64,000 nucleotides of DNA from Epinephelus fuscoguttatus (lineage: Eukaryota > Chordata > Actinopteri > Perciformes > Serranidae), in the NCBI RefSeq assembly GCF_011397635.1, contig NC_064753.1, positions 26,064,322 through 26,128,321 of the forward strand, given 5' to 3'. This document shows positions 1-12,800 of this stretch, piece by piece (the stretch's first letter is position 1; every line of letters starts with the position of its first letter). Under the pieces are notes generated by a model. That model had not been told where the DNA came from. It saw only the letters and a program-made list of their open reading frames with translations, and made no database searches. Position numbers and translations under genes: made by a program.

Positions 1-987
1 TATGACTACTATTCTTCCTACTCCATATCTGACATGCAATACTTAAGTTGTTTACTGAATATGTTTGCTGGGTTTTTCTGTTTTGTTTTCTTCCTCATAT
101 ATTGTCTTTATCTATGTTTTTATATTTATTTTATTTTTTATTTTCACATACAACAAACTAAAATCTAAATGTCCAGTAACACTGATTTCCATCTGTGATG
201 ACACATGATCATTTTAACTGCTGTAACTGATTTCGCAGATTGTAGTGGCTGTTTCAACACATCACAATTTCTCGGCCACTTAGTTTGTGAGGTGTCTCGG
301 TTTTGACTTGCGTTTCTGTTCCTTTTCTGGAGGTCGACAGTAATCGCATGAGGCAGGAAAAAAGTTTAACAAGATCTAATGAGAATACAATTTAAGCAAA
401 ACAGGCTAAGTCCTTCCAAAATTACATCTTGTACGGTCCACTACTGACTCGATGTCTGATTTCTATATATTCTCATCGTATTCCCGTTATTATGCTTAAA
501 CACTACATAACACAGTTGACATTGTCCACACGTTCCTTGTATCATGTGCACTAGACTGCCTTACATCACCCCACCTGGCGTAAATAACTTGTGCCTAATA
601 TAAACATAACCTCAGGATAGCCCACTACCATACACTCTTCAAAATATACAGAAACTGTTGTGCAAACTCAAATATCGTCAGAACCTAAATTACATGCCAT
701 ATCAACATCATCATCAAATTCTTTCAAAATATTAATATGTGCTTAAGTGGCTTTTACACAAATTCACCTTCAATTTTATATTGGGAAGAATCTGGGGGAC
801 TTTTTTGGCTTGTAAGAACTATTACTATTTTAACTATTTTAATCAATGCTCTAAGAAGTTAATGTGAAGCTGCAGCTGATTTGTTATGACCAGGTAAGAA
901 GAATAAACAGTAAACACAAGAGGCTCTGTGATATTTTTGGAAGATTATGGGATATATTCTTCCTGTATAAACACTACGCACACTTAC
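1..987 (-). other. nedd4 intron, left edge
   Basis: AT-rich sequence following donor GTAAGT at 987. I looked on the minus strand for the next NEDD4 exon (expected WVVLDQPD-type motif and first WW domain) and did not find it, so the intron extends past the window start. Confidence 0.6.
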
Positions 988-1090
988 ATCCATGTCCTCA
1001 GTCTGTTCTGCTGTTTCCTCCTCCGAACCTGTATTCTTTGGCAGGTAGGTCATTTTGAGACGCAGGTGACCTTTGACTCTGGACTTGTGG
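988..1090 (-). CDS. nedd4: nedd4 shared coding exon (end of C2)
   Basis: 103 nt with acceptor CGCAG and donor GTAAGT. It encodes the end of the C2 domain, HKSRVKGHLRLKMTYLPK, and then an acidic linker ending EDMD. It starts at the third base of a Ser codon split with the previous exon and ends in phase 0. The next exon, expected to lead to the first WW domain, is outside the window. Confidence 0.95.
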
Positions 1091-1908
1091 CTGCGTGACA
1101 AACAGACACATTCATTTTTTGAACGAGGAAGAAATAAACACGATCAGGAATGTTTCAAAAGAAAGTATGAAGTGAGGCCTGTAATTTCTTCTGCCAATAA
1201 ATACGTGTAAACATGGAATGTAAAACAAGAAAAGACAAAAGATTAAACAACCATGAAATCATGCCAACCTTCTTGGGTGAAGCAGAAAATCCTTGAATGT
1301 GTATGGCCTTTCTGTGTTAGGATTTTCTGTCTGAGAAAAAATAAAATAAAAAGGAAATCTTTAATTCTCAAAACATTTTTACAGTCGTGTAAATAAACAC
1401 AAGACAGTATAATTAAAGATATTAATGACGATGGTGACAGTGAACCATGAGGGCTAATTTGTGGGCGTTGTATTTATAATGAAACAAAAGCAGGAACGTA
1501 ACATAAACATGACGGACTGTGTTTCCAAAACTATGGACAACGATGTGGAACAGACACTAGAATGAGGGCACGCGTGTTTATATTTACATGGTGACATGGG
1601 TGAGACTGAGGTCGAGAGCTTGTGCAGCTAAAGCCACAGTTAAACAGCATAAATTCTAACTTTCATGAACTTAAACAAGTCACAGATATCAGTATACAAA
1701 GAAGAAGGATTTCCTGCAACCAAGGACTCACCGGTATCTGATTTAAAGGGACATCCACCTGTCCCAGAAAGTCATCACGTGTCTGACAGGGAGAGAGAGA
1801 GAGAGAGGGAGTCACACAGATGTCAGGATAACAACAATATTACCCAGCCCCACCCCACACCACACACACACAGACACACACACAGACACACAGACAGACA
1901 GACAGACA

Positions 1909-1951
<43 letters not shown>

Positions 1952-4900
1952 GACTGGGCTAGACATGTTGAGTTACTCAGCCATCTTTGCAGTAATGGGA
2001 ACCACTGTAATATCCCTGTAAGATCATGCACTGCATCTGTCACTCACATACATTATTAGTGGCATTCTATCTCCTATCATATCTTCATCAACCTTTTCCT
2101 TTCTGCCACATTTATTTCCCCACAAATCAGTTCCTCTCTTAACTATCTTTAATCATAAGATTAAACAGTCATTTGACCTGATCTGTGTTCTTAGTAAGCA
2201 GCCTTGATAGGAATGTGTTTATCAGTCCACAATGAATGGCTGCTCTGTGTTACTGCTGGCAAGACCGGGACCAAAATAATGTACCATTTGTCAGATAAAC
2301 TTTTCCTTTGACACATTTACTGCATGCCTCTATCGCAGCCGCTACAGTCTCGGAGGCAGAGGGCTGAAGGCGAGCACACGCTGCAGTGAAGGAGTCAGCT
2401 TTGAGACCAAATTAACACCCGCTGTGGGTCAAACTGTCTGACAGCAGTATAGAGTGTTTACGTGAACAAATATAGATGGAGGCCTCTTTCATCCTGCCGT
2501 TGCACGTAATGGTGCAGCCCAGAGGAGCAGTTAAGTCCAGGTTAGAAGATACATGCTACATTTGCTGATTCTGGCACTTTCTGGGTAACTCTTTTACATT
2601 ATGTGCAATGTTGTCCCTCTCAATCCTCACTTATGACCCACTAGAATTGTGTGGCAGTGCATTTTTCGACACAGACCCTGCCTGTAGTTTCTTATTTTCC
2701 TCTTATTTTTTGTTTTTGCAACAGTTATGGATGTGTATCCCCAGAGCCCTCAGGTGAGGTCGGGGCTCTATAAAAAGGTAGTGACCAGTTGCCAGACCAT
2801 AAGTACAGTACAAGATACACAGAGGAAAAAATGCAAATACAGCGATGCAAAACACCAAACAAGAATGAATCTGGGGTTGGTTTTTACTTTCACTATGGCT
2901 CGTGAGCGTGTTTCCACACAGTGACTGACACTCTTGCATAGTATAGCTCAAATGAACGCATGAAAAGACACAAGTTAACAAGTAAAGACGCTGATGTCTC
3001 ACTACAGATTGCTTGCAGATTGCTACAGGAACTCAGTGGCAGCATTTACCGTAACATAACCTGCCAGCTAAAATGGAAATCACAAGTTTTTTTCCTTATT
3101 GATTAATGTGGAGATTTATTTCTTAACTAATCAATTAATCATTTGATCTATACAGTGTCAGAAAATAGTGAAAAATTACAAAAAAACATCTGGTCATGTA
3201 ATTATATCTCTTATTGTGTCTGAACAACAGTACAAATAAGCTAAAAAAATATCCAGTTTATCATCAAGTAAGGCAGCAAATCCTTTCAACTGAGAGACCG
3301 GAATTAAAGAATTGTGCTTGAAAAATGCTCAGGTAAGCCGACTGCATTTGTCATCATGACTATTCTGCAAGCTGCTTTCCATTTTTAGTAAGCAGCTTCT
3401 TTTTTGGTAGCAGTGCATTTTGAGAAAGCACTTTGCACGGTTTCCTTAACAATGAGGTCTTCTAAAATACTGACATTGAGGAGGTCTCAGTATTTGTGGC
3501 ATTCATTTTGCTTATATTTATTGACACACCACAGGATATCAGAGGCCCAGTGTGTACGATTTAGAGGATATATTGAAATAAATGGAATATACTATAATAA
3601 GTAAGTTTTTTTTAGTGTATAATCACCTGAAAATAAGAATTTCTTTAAAATTAGCTGTCTTTATAGGGAGCCGGTCCTCATCCAAGGATCCCGCCATGTT
3701 GCACTACCAGGTTTCTAGTTGCCCAGAACAGACAAACCAGACACTGGCTCTAGAAAGAGCCTTTCTCTTTTTCATATCGGCCACCATAGTTATAGACGCC
3801 CCTCTGCAACAAGCAGGGCTTGCAGCAAAGCCAGTAAATCCTACACACTGCTCCTTTAATAAAGTCAGAAATTGTTTTGTCTTTTTGTTTCTTGTTCATA
3901 TTTACGAACAGCCAGTGTACTGGAAATTTACTGGAATAGTATGAGTGTATACAGGAAACACAATAGTGTGGTTTCATATAGAACATTGTCATGCACTGTT
4001 TATGTTAGGGTGAGTAGAGAGGAAAATGAAGAGTTTCTGAAATGTAAAAGGAAATGAAAAAGCCTCATGTTTACTGACTGAAAAATGTCTAAACTTCAGT
4101 GTCCTGTGCCACACTATGTCTGTGTGAGTAAATCTCGTGTTATAGCATTGTTCCAGATCCCACTTATGTCATTAGATCAAGTAGAGAATCTAGAATGATA
4201 ACATTCTAGTGTCACATTCACATCAGTTGTCGGCACTGATCAGCAGATCCCCCGTCATCTGAACTCCACTTTCACTTAAACCACAGTATATTTGATCCTA
4301 CACTTAACCTCAGAGCCCATGTAACAGTCACCCACTACTAATGTAGCTCTAAGAAATCTTAACAACAATATTTATCAATACTCCGTGCCCTTCATAGCTG
4401 TTAACAGTCTGCCTGGACGATGAGAAACTACACAGACTAATTGGACAACTGATCCCTCTGTCAAACTTTTAAAAGCCAGTAATTCATAAACAGAAATGTA
4501 TAAACAATCGCAGGCTAATGGCAATGACTGTCCCTGTTGGTTTTAAAAGTCAAGTAGGTCACTTCTATATCAGTACCAGAGTTTTCTATCAAGCTTTGTG
4601 GATGAAGGGTGAGGTGAGGCCAAGCTCAACAAAGAGGAAGTGTATGCTTTGGACACATGACAAGACTGCCTGAGATAAAAAGATAGCTGCAGATGAATGT
4701 CTGTTCAGAGCATCCCTGAAGGTTCATGTGACACGAAATGCAACTCAGTTTAGCATGTGGCATTAAGCAGTGCTGACCACGTACTGTATGAGGTTGTGGC
4801 AAACAGCTCCAGACACATGTTTGGGCATCTGTGGAGCAAGCTCAGTGATATCCATCTTAGCTCCGCAACGACAAACTACTTTTAACAGGTGGACGGCAGC

Positions 4901-7900
4901 TCGTGAAACCTAAACTTCGGCAGCTATTGGAGCCTGCAAACAAAGTGTCTCACGAGGATCCATCCTGATCAGGAACTTTGGTATAATTCTGAGAAACTAT
5001 TCCAAAAAATAAGTCGTAAAAAGTTAGATTGTGTTGAAGACAATGGGAGGAAATGAAAGGCTGACTCATGAGACGTTTTGAGCTGCAGAGACTATGTTAG
5101 AGCATCACGACAAAGTTAAGTAAATGCTGTAAAATGAGCCCATGTTCTCCACACCTGAAACCATTTGCTGTCACAGCAGGAGGCAGCAACACCAAGTCTG
5201 ATGGCCTGCATGTTCATGTCTTACGTTGATACGGAGAATAAAACAAAAAACTATTTATTTGAACTCCTAAAGGACAAATAAGGTCACATTTCTCCTGGCT
5301 GTGTCATATATTTCAGTTTTTAAACAGTGCAAAGCCTAAAAGTTGTTGCTGGGATTTTTTCTTAATGGGTGAGTGACTTATCTAAACCACATGTTATCAC
5401 TTCTGAAGGAATCCAAAAGAGATCCAGCTTGAACCAAGAATGTAACCCCCCACTACAAACACTGTGGCAGCTGCACAAAACAAGCTGAGACTTTTAAATC
5501 TGCTCGGTGAATAATGACATGTGGATAATGTTAAACTTGATACCCCTGAAAATCAAAGTACAGGTAAATTTAGGCCATTTGTATGACATCTTTGTTCTTA
5601 AAGCTGATCAAAATACAGCAGAGAGATTCCTGATTTATGTTTATCAGCTTCCTTGTGTAATGTGGTCAATACTGGTTGTTCATTAACTCGTGAGATGAGG
5701 CATTACAGGGTTATGAGGGCACTGCAGATAAGAGCGGCAGAGCTGAATTTTCATAAAAAATTTCCATAGTGGAATTTTTTTATAGCCACACCCAGTTGGA
5801 TCACAACTGACACATCAACTACATAATTTAGCGATCCTTCCTTGTTTCTGTAGCAGTATTTGAAAAAATAACTAAAACTAGGTCAGGCTAGTTATGCCAC
5901 TAATTATGTCACATTTTATCTCTGTGGGTCTGGGGACTGATAGATTTCGGTTTTGTAATATTTTGTATTGGCACATACACTAAATTATTAAATTGCAAAA
6001 ATTCTAGCCATTTAGTTTTCTCTTGTTTTTTTTGTAAAAGATACAGGGTGTCTACAGGTACTTTTAACCAAATTTAGGACAAATTTTTGGACAAATCATG
6101 TTTTACTTATGCAGAGGTAAGTGTTATGTAGGAATATGGTTATTAGAGTTAAGTCAATCGACAATTTGCCAACAGTTAAGTTCAAGTATAGAGTAAAATT
6201 ATAGTATTATATTTTTAAAAAAATATTTCTAACATTAGAATTGTGGACTTTTACGTAGAAAGGCTACTCTCATTTTCACAAGAATAAATAAAAAATGGAT
6301 AAATTTAATTAGATCAAATGTTTGTAGTAGTTAAGACTTCACAAATTCAAATTTAAGACTATCTAATGACTTTTAAGGCCTTATTGTTTTAACATTGCAT
6401 TTAAGACATTTAAAGACTTTTAAGGACCTGTAGACACCCTGAGATATATTAAAGGAATACTTCACACACAAAATCAATTATTGATGCTGCAATATCTTGA
6501 ATTTATAAAGAAAACTTTGTTTTTCTCGCATGCCTCCACAGAAAATAGTGAACATATTGATTTATTGATCTGTTGGGGACCACTGAGAAACTTCAGTACT
6601 GGGATCAGGTTTTGAAGAGACCATAGATAAGTTTCACTTTCAGCTCAGTTTTACACCATAAGGTTATGGAGAAAATGCATGTGTTTGGGAAGTACTGATC
6701 ACACAACTGGATAAATGAGATTTGGGTAATGCTGCAGGAGTTGTGTGAGAGCTTGAAAATGGATGTTTGGATAAAGTGTTGCTGTTGCAGTCCTCAATAA
6801 ATAAATAAATCAGTGTGTTCACTGTTTTTCAATGAGGCATGCCAGAGAAACAAAGATTTCTTCACAAATTCAAAGAAACACGGCATGACTGATACACAAA
6901 AAGTATTTTTGTGGGTGAAGTTTTCCTTTGAACACTGTTGTTGGACTGTTTGTAGGCAAGAGGTGATCCTTTTTACTGCTGCAGTAAAAGGAGGTCTTTT
7001 GTGAGTACAAAGCTCATTAAGCCATATTCAGTCAGGAAAATCACAGAACCACTTTGAAAAATAATTCTGGAATTACAGGAACTTTCAGGATCATTACATT
7101 TATGTTTAAATATTTCTACGTGTGCTTCCTTGTTATATGAAGCATGCTATACTTCCTGAGTGTGAATGACATTGTTGCAGCTACATTGTGGGCACACACA
7201 GTCAGACTGTAAACAAAAGGTGTGCAGTAGTTGACGCAGACTTATAAGGAGGAGATGTGTCATACTTGACTAAATATCCATGAAGGACAAAGAATATCAA
7301 AGCTCAAGTGAAATTAAGATACTTGATGCAGGTATTTTAAAGTGAGAAAATAAAATCTGGATTTACAAAGGCAAATTTAGACCGTTAAAAGTAAATGCTC
7401 TGGTTAATTAGGTAAAGAGGAGACCTTCGTACTTGACAACCTGCTAAATGCAAGGGGGGTGAGGGGGAGAAGAGTGAGGAGGTGGTGGGGGTGACACCTG
7501 ATACTTCACAAACACTGCCTGGCAGGGGGACCCATAGGGAAGGGAACGCACCAACCTTTTACTGGGAAAGGCTCACGCTCCCATCCTGCCTACATTACAT
7601 TACCCCCACCACCACCACACACACACGCACACACACCATGTCCACAGATGGCTGGCATGACTGTGCGCTGCTCTAGTATCATGCTGTTAAATTTGAATCC
7701 ACGGGACTGGGCAGTGCTACAGACCACCAGACTATCTGGAGTCAGGGGGAATATTTCAGAGGCACTTTATTTATATCAGCAAGGGGCACTGCTTTTCCCA
7801 CTACTAAAATTAGCCCGGGTAAATACTTAAGTCGATTACTCACAGCGCTAACAGAATTGTAAAAATGGAGAACTATTCTAAAATGTCCTCACACACACAC

Positions 7901-9892
7901 ACACCAACAGGCGGACAGACTCACATGATGAAAGATGGGCAACTTTTCCTTCTTATTCACACTTTTCTTAGAAACCAATATGAAAATGGATTTACTGTAA
8001 TGTAACTGAATGCCTCTGAATGTTTGTCCACATTGGGCTTGTTAATTGCGTGACTTAGCTGTAGCGATCTTCTCAGTTACTGAATGTCGCCCTAGCTTGT
8101 GGTGAGCCTAATGGCTGACCCTGAGTAAACAGAGTTTTAAGGATTTGAATGGCGATAGCAGCGAAGGAGAGTGCCATTATCACAGTATATATATTCCATA
8201 TTGAAAAATATCTAGTGTCAGAAAAGTGATCTCTTGAACTTTAAACTTTTCTTCAGTGACCATAAGCCAAAGATTTAACATAAAGCCAGCATGCTAATGT
8301 ATTTGGTTATCTGCCGCATTCAGGACAGTCCAACTTTAATTTCACTCTGTCCATGAAAGCAGACGTCAAAGTGGCGTCACCTGAGCAGTCAAAGCAAAGC
8401 ACTATGGAATCTACTTCAACCAGTTAAACAACATTATAGGCGACTCCACATTGTCCCTCCAGAAGGCATTTATGTGTCATGTAAATGCTTTTTTGGGAGC
8501 TGTTTGCTCAACACGTCACTGTTAAGTTTCAGACATCAGCTGGGTCCAATGAAGAAACGTAACACTCACCTTGGTGTTTTGAACCGGGCTCTTTGGTGTA
8601 TTATTCCCTTTGTGGCTTGTGTTTACATCAGAGCTAGGCATCTTAGCTGGGCAGAAAGGAGACAAATGAATGTGCACATGCGGACAGTGAGGGCTACTGA
8701 GTTTTGGATTTGAAACGTGACATGAAATCCCAGTGTTAGCGTAGGGCACCTCCAGGGAAAAGCTCCTTTGTATGGCGCGGTGACAGTGTTTTTCCTCAGG
8801 CCTTTCCTGGCCTGTTCCTGAGGAACAGACCTTATGGTTTTTATCTGACGCTTTAGTTGAGGAGAATAAACAAGCAGAGGTACTACGATACAGTTTTTTG
8901 TGAGGGTTGTGTTCACCCTCAGGGTGTGCGGCTGGGTTAGGAGCCTCAGGATATTCCAAATTGACAGTAGCAGTGGTTGTAGCTCCCTTCCCGGATATCA
9001 TTGGTCTCTGGTGGGCAAAGTGCAGCAAAACGCTGCTCGAGTGACGATTCGATCTGTCTAGAGTTGATGACAGTTCCCTTATTTTACTCCTGTCCTCCAT
9101 TTTGCCTTTTGGTTCGTCCTGTAAAGGAATATTAAATTGCACCATGTGTTTGGTGTCCCTCAACTCGGCTGAACAGTTTCCTTTTGGGACGCGATGGCCG
9201 CTTACTGCCGTGTTGGTGGACCCTTTGCAAGTCACTTCCTCATCATCTTGTGAGAATTCACCGGAAGACATCTGAAGAGATGACTGATGAGACCCCCGCG
9301 CTGGTGGAAGAACAGGTAGAGCCACTGGACTGACTGGGGAAGCAGGCGGGGTGTTGCAGGGGCTCTTTGGGAATATAACCAAGGAGGAGCACCGTCTCAG
9401 CGGGACCTTGGACTTGCAGCAGAGTTGGCTCCTCTCCTGGGTGGTCCTGTGTTTTTCGGAAGCCTCTGGCTCAAAGATGCTGTTGCTGCTACAGTACCCG
9501 GCATCGCTGGCCATGCTGCTGCTGCACGAGCCCCCGTCAGAGCCACTGCCTGCTCCTCCTTCACTGGCCCCCGGGTCTCCATCGTCTATACTGCCATCCA
9601 GCTCTCCACTGAGCTTTCCACAGGGCTGCAGTGCGATCTGGAGAATGCTCTTCTTATTAAATCCTCCAGTGTTAACCCTGGGTATGAATACTGAAGAGTA
9701 CCGCTGTAAATTAGCATAGTCTGGTGACAGAGGAGTCACCTTCAAGTGGACAGAACTGTGCGCCAGACTCTCTGCGGGGCTACGAGCTGACACACTGACT
9801 CCACTCTCCTCACCATGGCTGCTGAGGCTTTCTGACAGAGGGTCCGTGTTGCTTCTCCTTGACGCAAAATGCAAGCGCAGCCGACGTGCCAT
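988..9892 (-). CDS. nedd4: nedd4, long isoform with alternative N-terminal exon, partial
   Basis: A 441-codon exon (8570-9892) begins with ATG and ends with AAG at a GTGAGT donor. It splices in phase 0 to 1732-1782 (TRDDFLGQ), replacing the first five C2 exons. The human NEDD4 long isoform has the same arrangement and joins at the same TRDDFLGQ point. The protein begins MARRLRLHFASRRSNTDPLSE, closely matching the human long form. It keeps scattered motifs such as SSLVIFPKSP and STSACLF in an otherwise Ser/Pro-rich, probably disordered sequence. An in-frame TAG lies 15 nt upstream of the ATG, which supports the start. This isoform lacks the front of the C2 domain, so its membrane targeting probably differs (inference). 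It needs its own promoter upstream of about 9.9 kb, because the exon lies 3' of the C2 exons. Confidence 0.9.
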
Positions 9893-12800
9893 CCGTTTAA
9901 CTCTCTAATCCCTGCTGCGTCGGTGAGAGCTGCATGATCAAACTTGCTGGAAGGAAAAAAGGAAAGCAAAGCAACTGCTCCAAGCTCTGCTCTGTGATCA
10001 CAATCATTAGCGGCTGTACATTGCCAAAATAGCTCTGGTGACAACCTACATTCCTGTCCAGGCTGATCTCAGCTTTTAGTCAGAGGAGGTCAGTGGTTCT
10101 GTTTGGAGACATGACCCAAACATACGACCTTTGAAACAAGAGCAATCCCAGAGGTTAGCCCCTTTAGGAGGATTAAACTCTGTAGAGAAAACAAAGTTAC
10201 TCTAAAACTTAAAGGACAGAGCTTCTGCCACTGACCTGCTTTATAACCTTAGCTTAGCTTAGCTGCTAGTTTACTGCACCTCCTGAGTTCCAGCCAGATT
10301 AATACCTAACACCCCGTGTCTGCTCCAGTCGCCTCACTCCTGTTCACCCCTCTGGAGAAAACAACAACATGGTAGCCCTCTACGTTGCATCTTAGACTGA
10401 AGCTCTGGTAAACTGTCTTACTGCCTCAGGCCACCCACTCAAGACTCTACTTCCTGCTGCAGCTATGCTTCTAATGTTTCTGCTGCTCTGTGCCCCAACA
10501 AATATTTTTACCCACTGCTATTGAATTACAGGAAATCAAAAGGGAATGGCTTTCAACATAATTCTGCATCAAACTGAGGACTGGGTTACAAATTCACATA
10601 GCACACAACAAAACCATCATAGCCTGTGAGAATATGTAGGGAGGTGATTTTAAACTGCAAATCCATCAAATGTATGTCATACAAAGGTTAAACTAAAGAA
10701 GACATATATTTCAGAACATGTTTTTTGCTTGAAGAGCAACAGAAAATGTTTTTAACAGACACGCAGAGATAAAGTAAGCTGTGACATATTATCTGCCTGC
10801 CTACGGAAAACACAAGAAGATAAGGACGTGCTTTGACTGCGACACGACACCTGTTATATGACACCTCATGTAACAGTCAGTGCTGGTCTGATTTCCTCTC
10901 CATGGCTGTTGACAGTACTATTTATTAATGGCAGCCTATTGTGAGCCAGGCTGACCTATTTCAGAGCATTACCCTGCATCCAAATCAGTTTCAGTATAAG
11001 GTGTAATAGTAAGAGCCACAGCCAGGATAAAGACATGATTCATCAGAGGACACTTCACTGCTGCAGCTGCCTGTCTTTTCTTTTTTTTTTTTTAACCGAC
11101 GTGACAAACTACCAGGAAATCATGTGATCGACTATCAATCACTCATCCAGCCAAAAACAGATTTAATTGATAGCGGTGTGTAAGCCATAAGATAAGACTG
11201 TCGACACCCACTACACTATTTCTGCCAAGTCATACAGTATGGTGTAATAGACCAATAATAAAGCAAAGCTGTACCACACAAAGTGAATGTGGCTCCATAA
11301 AGACATTGTGCCTCAAAGAAACACTGAAGGACAGGCTATATTTAATAAACTCTTTGGAGAACGTGTCTGAGTGTCATCACACACTGTGTCAGTAGGGTGT
11401 GGTTACAGTAGAGGCCGGACATGACAGACAGGGAAGAGTTCTGTCAATCAGCAGGTGCTGCTGTAATGAGTTAGGCTAACGAGTTGCTAAACTGTGTGTG
11501 TTAACATGGCGTTCTCCAACCCTTCTTCACCACCACTGAGTGGCAAATCTGCTCTGTCTGCTGTGAGTGGGGCGGTTCACGATGTCTGGAGGAAAACAAA
11601 AAAACATCTTGAAAAAGTAAACAGCCATCTGCTCCTTTTTACTTTCACTTGTTTACTCTATGTGTATGTTCACTGGATTAATTATGTGTTGTGCTCCCTA
11701 TGGGGGCTTACAAGTAATGGTAATCTGCTGGTAATACTTAATTTCTTCTTAGTATGAGGCACAATAGGTGGATTTACATGAAGCCTAATACAGAGCGTTG
11801 CTCTATTAAATTCTCAATCCTCTTTCTTAGTCCTGTCTTGTGTGCGGTACGTAGCCACAATATATGTGTTTTTTTCTTTACACGTTTATTCCTAATATAA
11901 ATAACTCAACCAGAATAAAAATATCTCATGTAACCACCTTAAATCAGTAAAAACTGGCCCAATCCAGCCCGATCGAAAGGAATTTTCAAATGGGTTGAGA
12001 GAGGTGGTGTAAACCTTTGATAACCTGTTAAATAATAATAAAATAATTTTCTTCACACTTCTCTCCACTGATTTTGACACAGAGTCGTTCATAAATTCAA
12101 AAAATATTTAGTGCTTTGCTACATCCATATGTGTGTGCTCTGGTTAATAAATATCACTATTCTTTAATTTTGAAACAGTAGCTTTATGTAGCGTTGTTGC
12201 TACAGGCCGATTGTGGAGTTGCTTCGATACAATATAATTGCGATGTTAAAAATGTTGTGATATGCTGAGTATTACAATATAATATATTGCAATATAATAT
12301 ATTGCAATGTATTGTCTTTTTTCAACTTTAAATTATGTCCCCAAAGGAAAACTTTGTCAACATCTGTTTTCTCTAATAAGATAAAGTTTCCAGTCTAATC
12401 ATCTCATTTTTTTGGCAGCAAAACGTATCTAACGGACTGAAAAAGCACATGATTATATACGTAATTCTAGTAGTCTCCCTTAAATTTAATTTGTAATATT
12501 AATAGTTTGTATATTAAAAAAATCAATACTAGGTAGTGTGTGTGTGTGACAATACGATAATGCCACACAAAAATAATGCGATACTATGATGTATCGATTT
12601 TTTCCCCCACCCCTAACCACTACCAGTAGCAGTATCTGCATATGAGGAGATGGGTATATGGGTAAATTGTAGTGTCTACTGATAGGCTGTGTGAGGTGTT
12701 TAGGGCACATCTGTAATGTGTAGCTACAAAAATAAACCTCGGTTACACTGCGTTATTTACTACTAAATTGTATCACCTGGTCAAACCGCTTCTCTTTTTA

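Larger units (their letters stand above)
1810..8569 (-). other. nedd4 intron between long exon and shared exon
   Basis: Non-coding, about 6.8 kb. It holds the CA/TG microsatellite, MITE copies near 2613-2947, 3543-3858, 6044-6441 and 6451-6929, and otherwise unremarkable AT-rich sequence. The region 4000-6000 and 7000-8500 shows no exon or repeat that I recognise, apart from short CA tracts near 7615 and 7890. Confidence 0.6.

Noticed and set aside
1665..2043. ORFs of 118 aa (+) and 67 aa (-) across the CA/TG microsatellite
   Set aside because: Their sequences are repeat translations (HTHTHT, VCVCVC). The plus-strand ORF runs over a minus-strand nedd4 exon.
9351..9719. 122-aa plus-strand ORF and other ORFs within 9351-10044
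   Set aside because: Shadow frames of the long nedd4 exon or out-of-frame 5' sequence, with no recognisable protein features.
11494..11757. 87-aa ORF starting MCVNMAFSNPSS
   Set aside because: No family recognised, no splice or codon support, hydrophobic tail typical of random AT-rich sequence inside a nedd4 intron.
12240..12310. ATATATTGCAAT repeats as a possible replication or matrix-attachment element
   Set aside because: Simple AT-rich short repeats; nothing specific supports a function.
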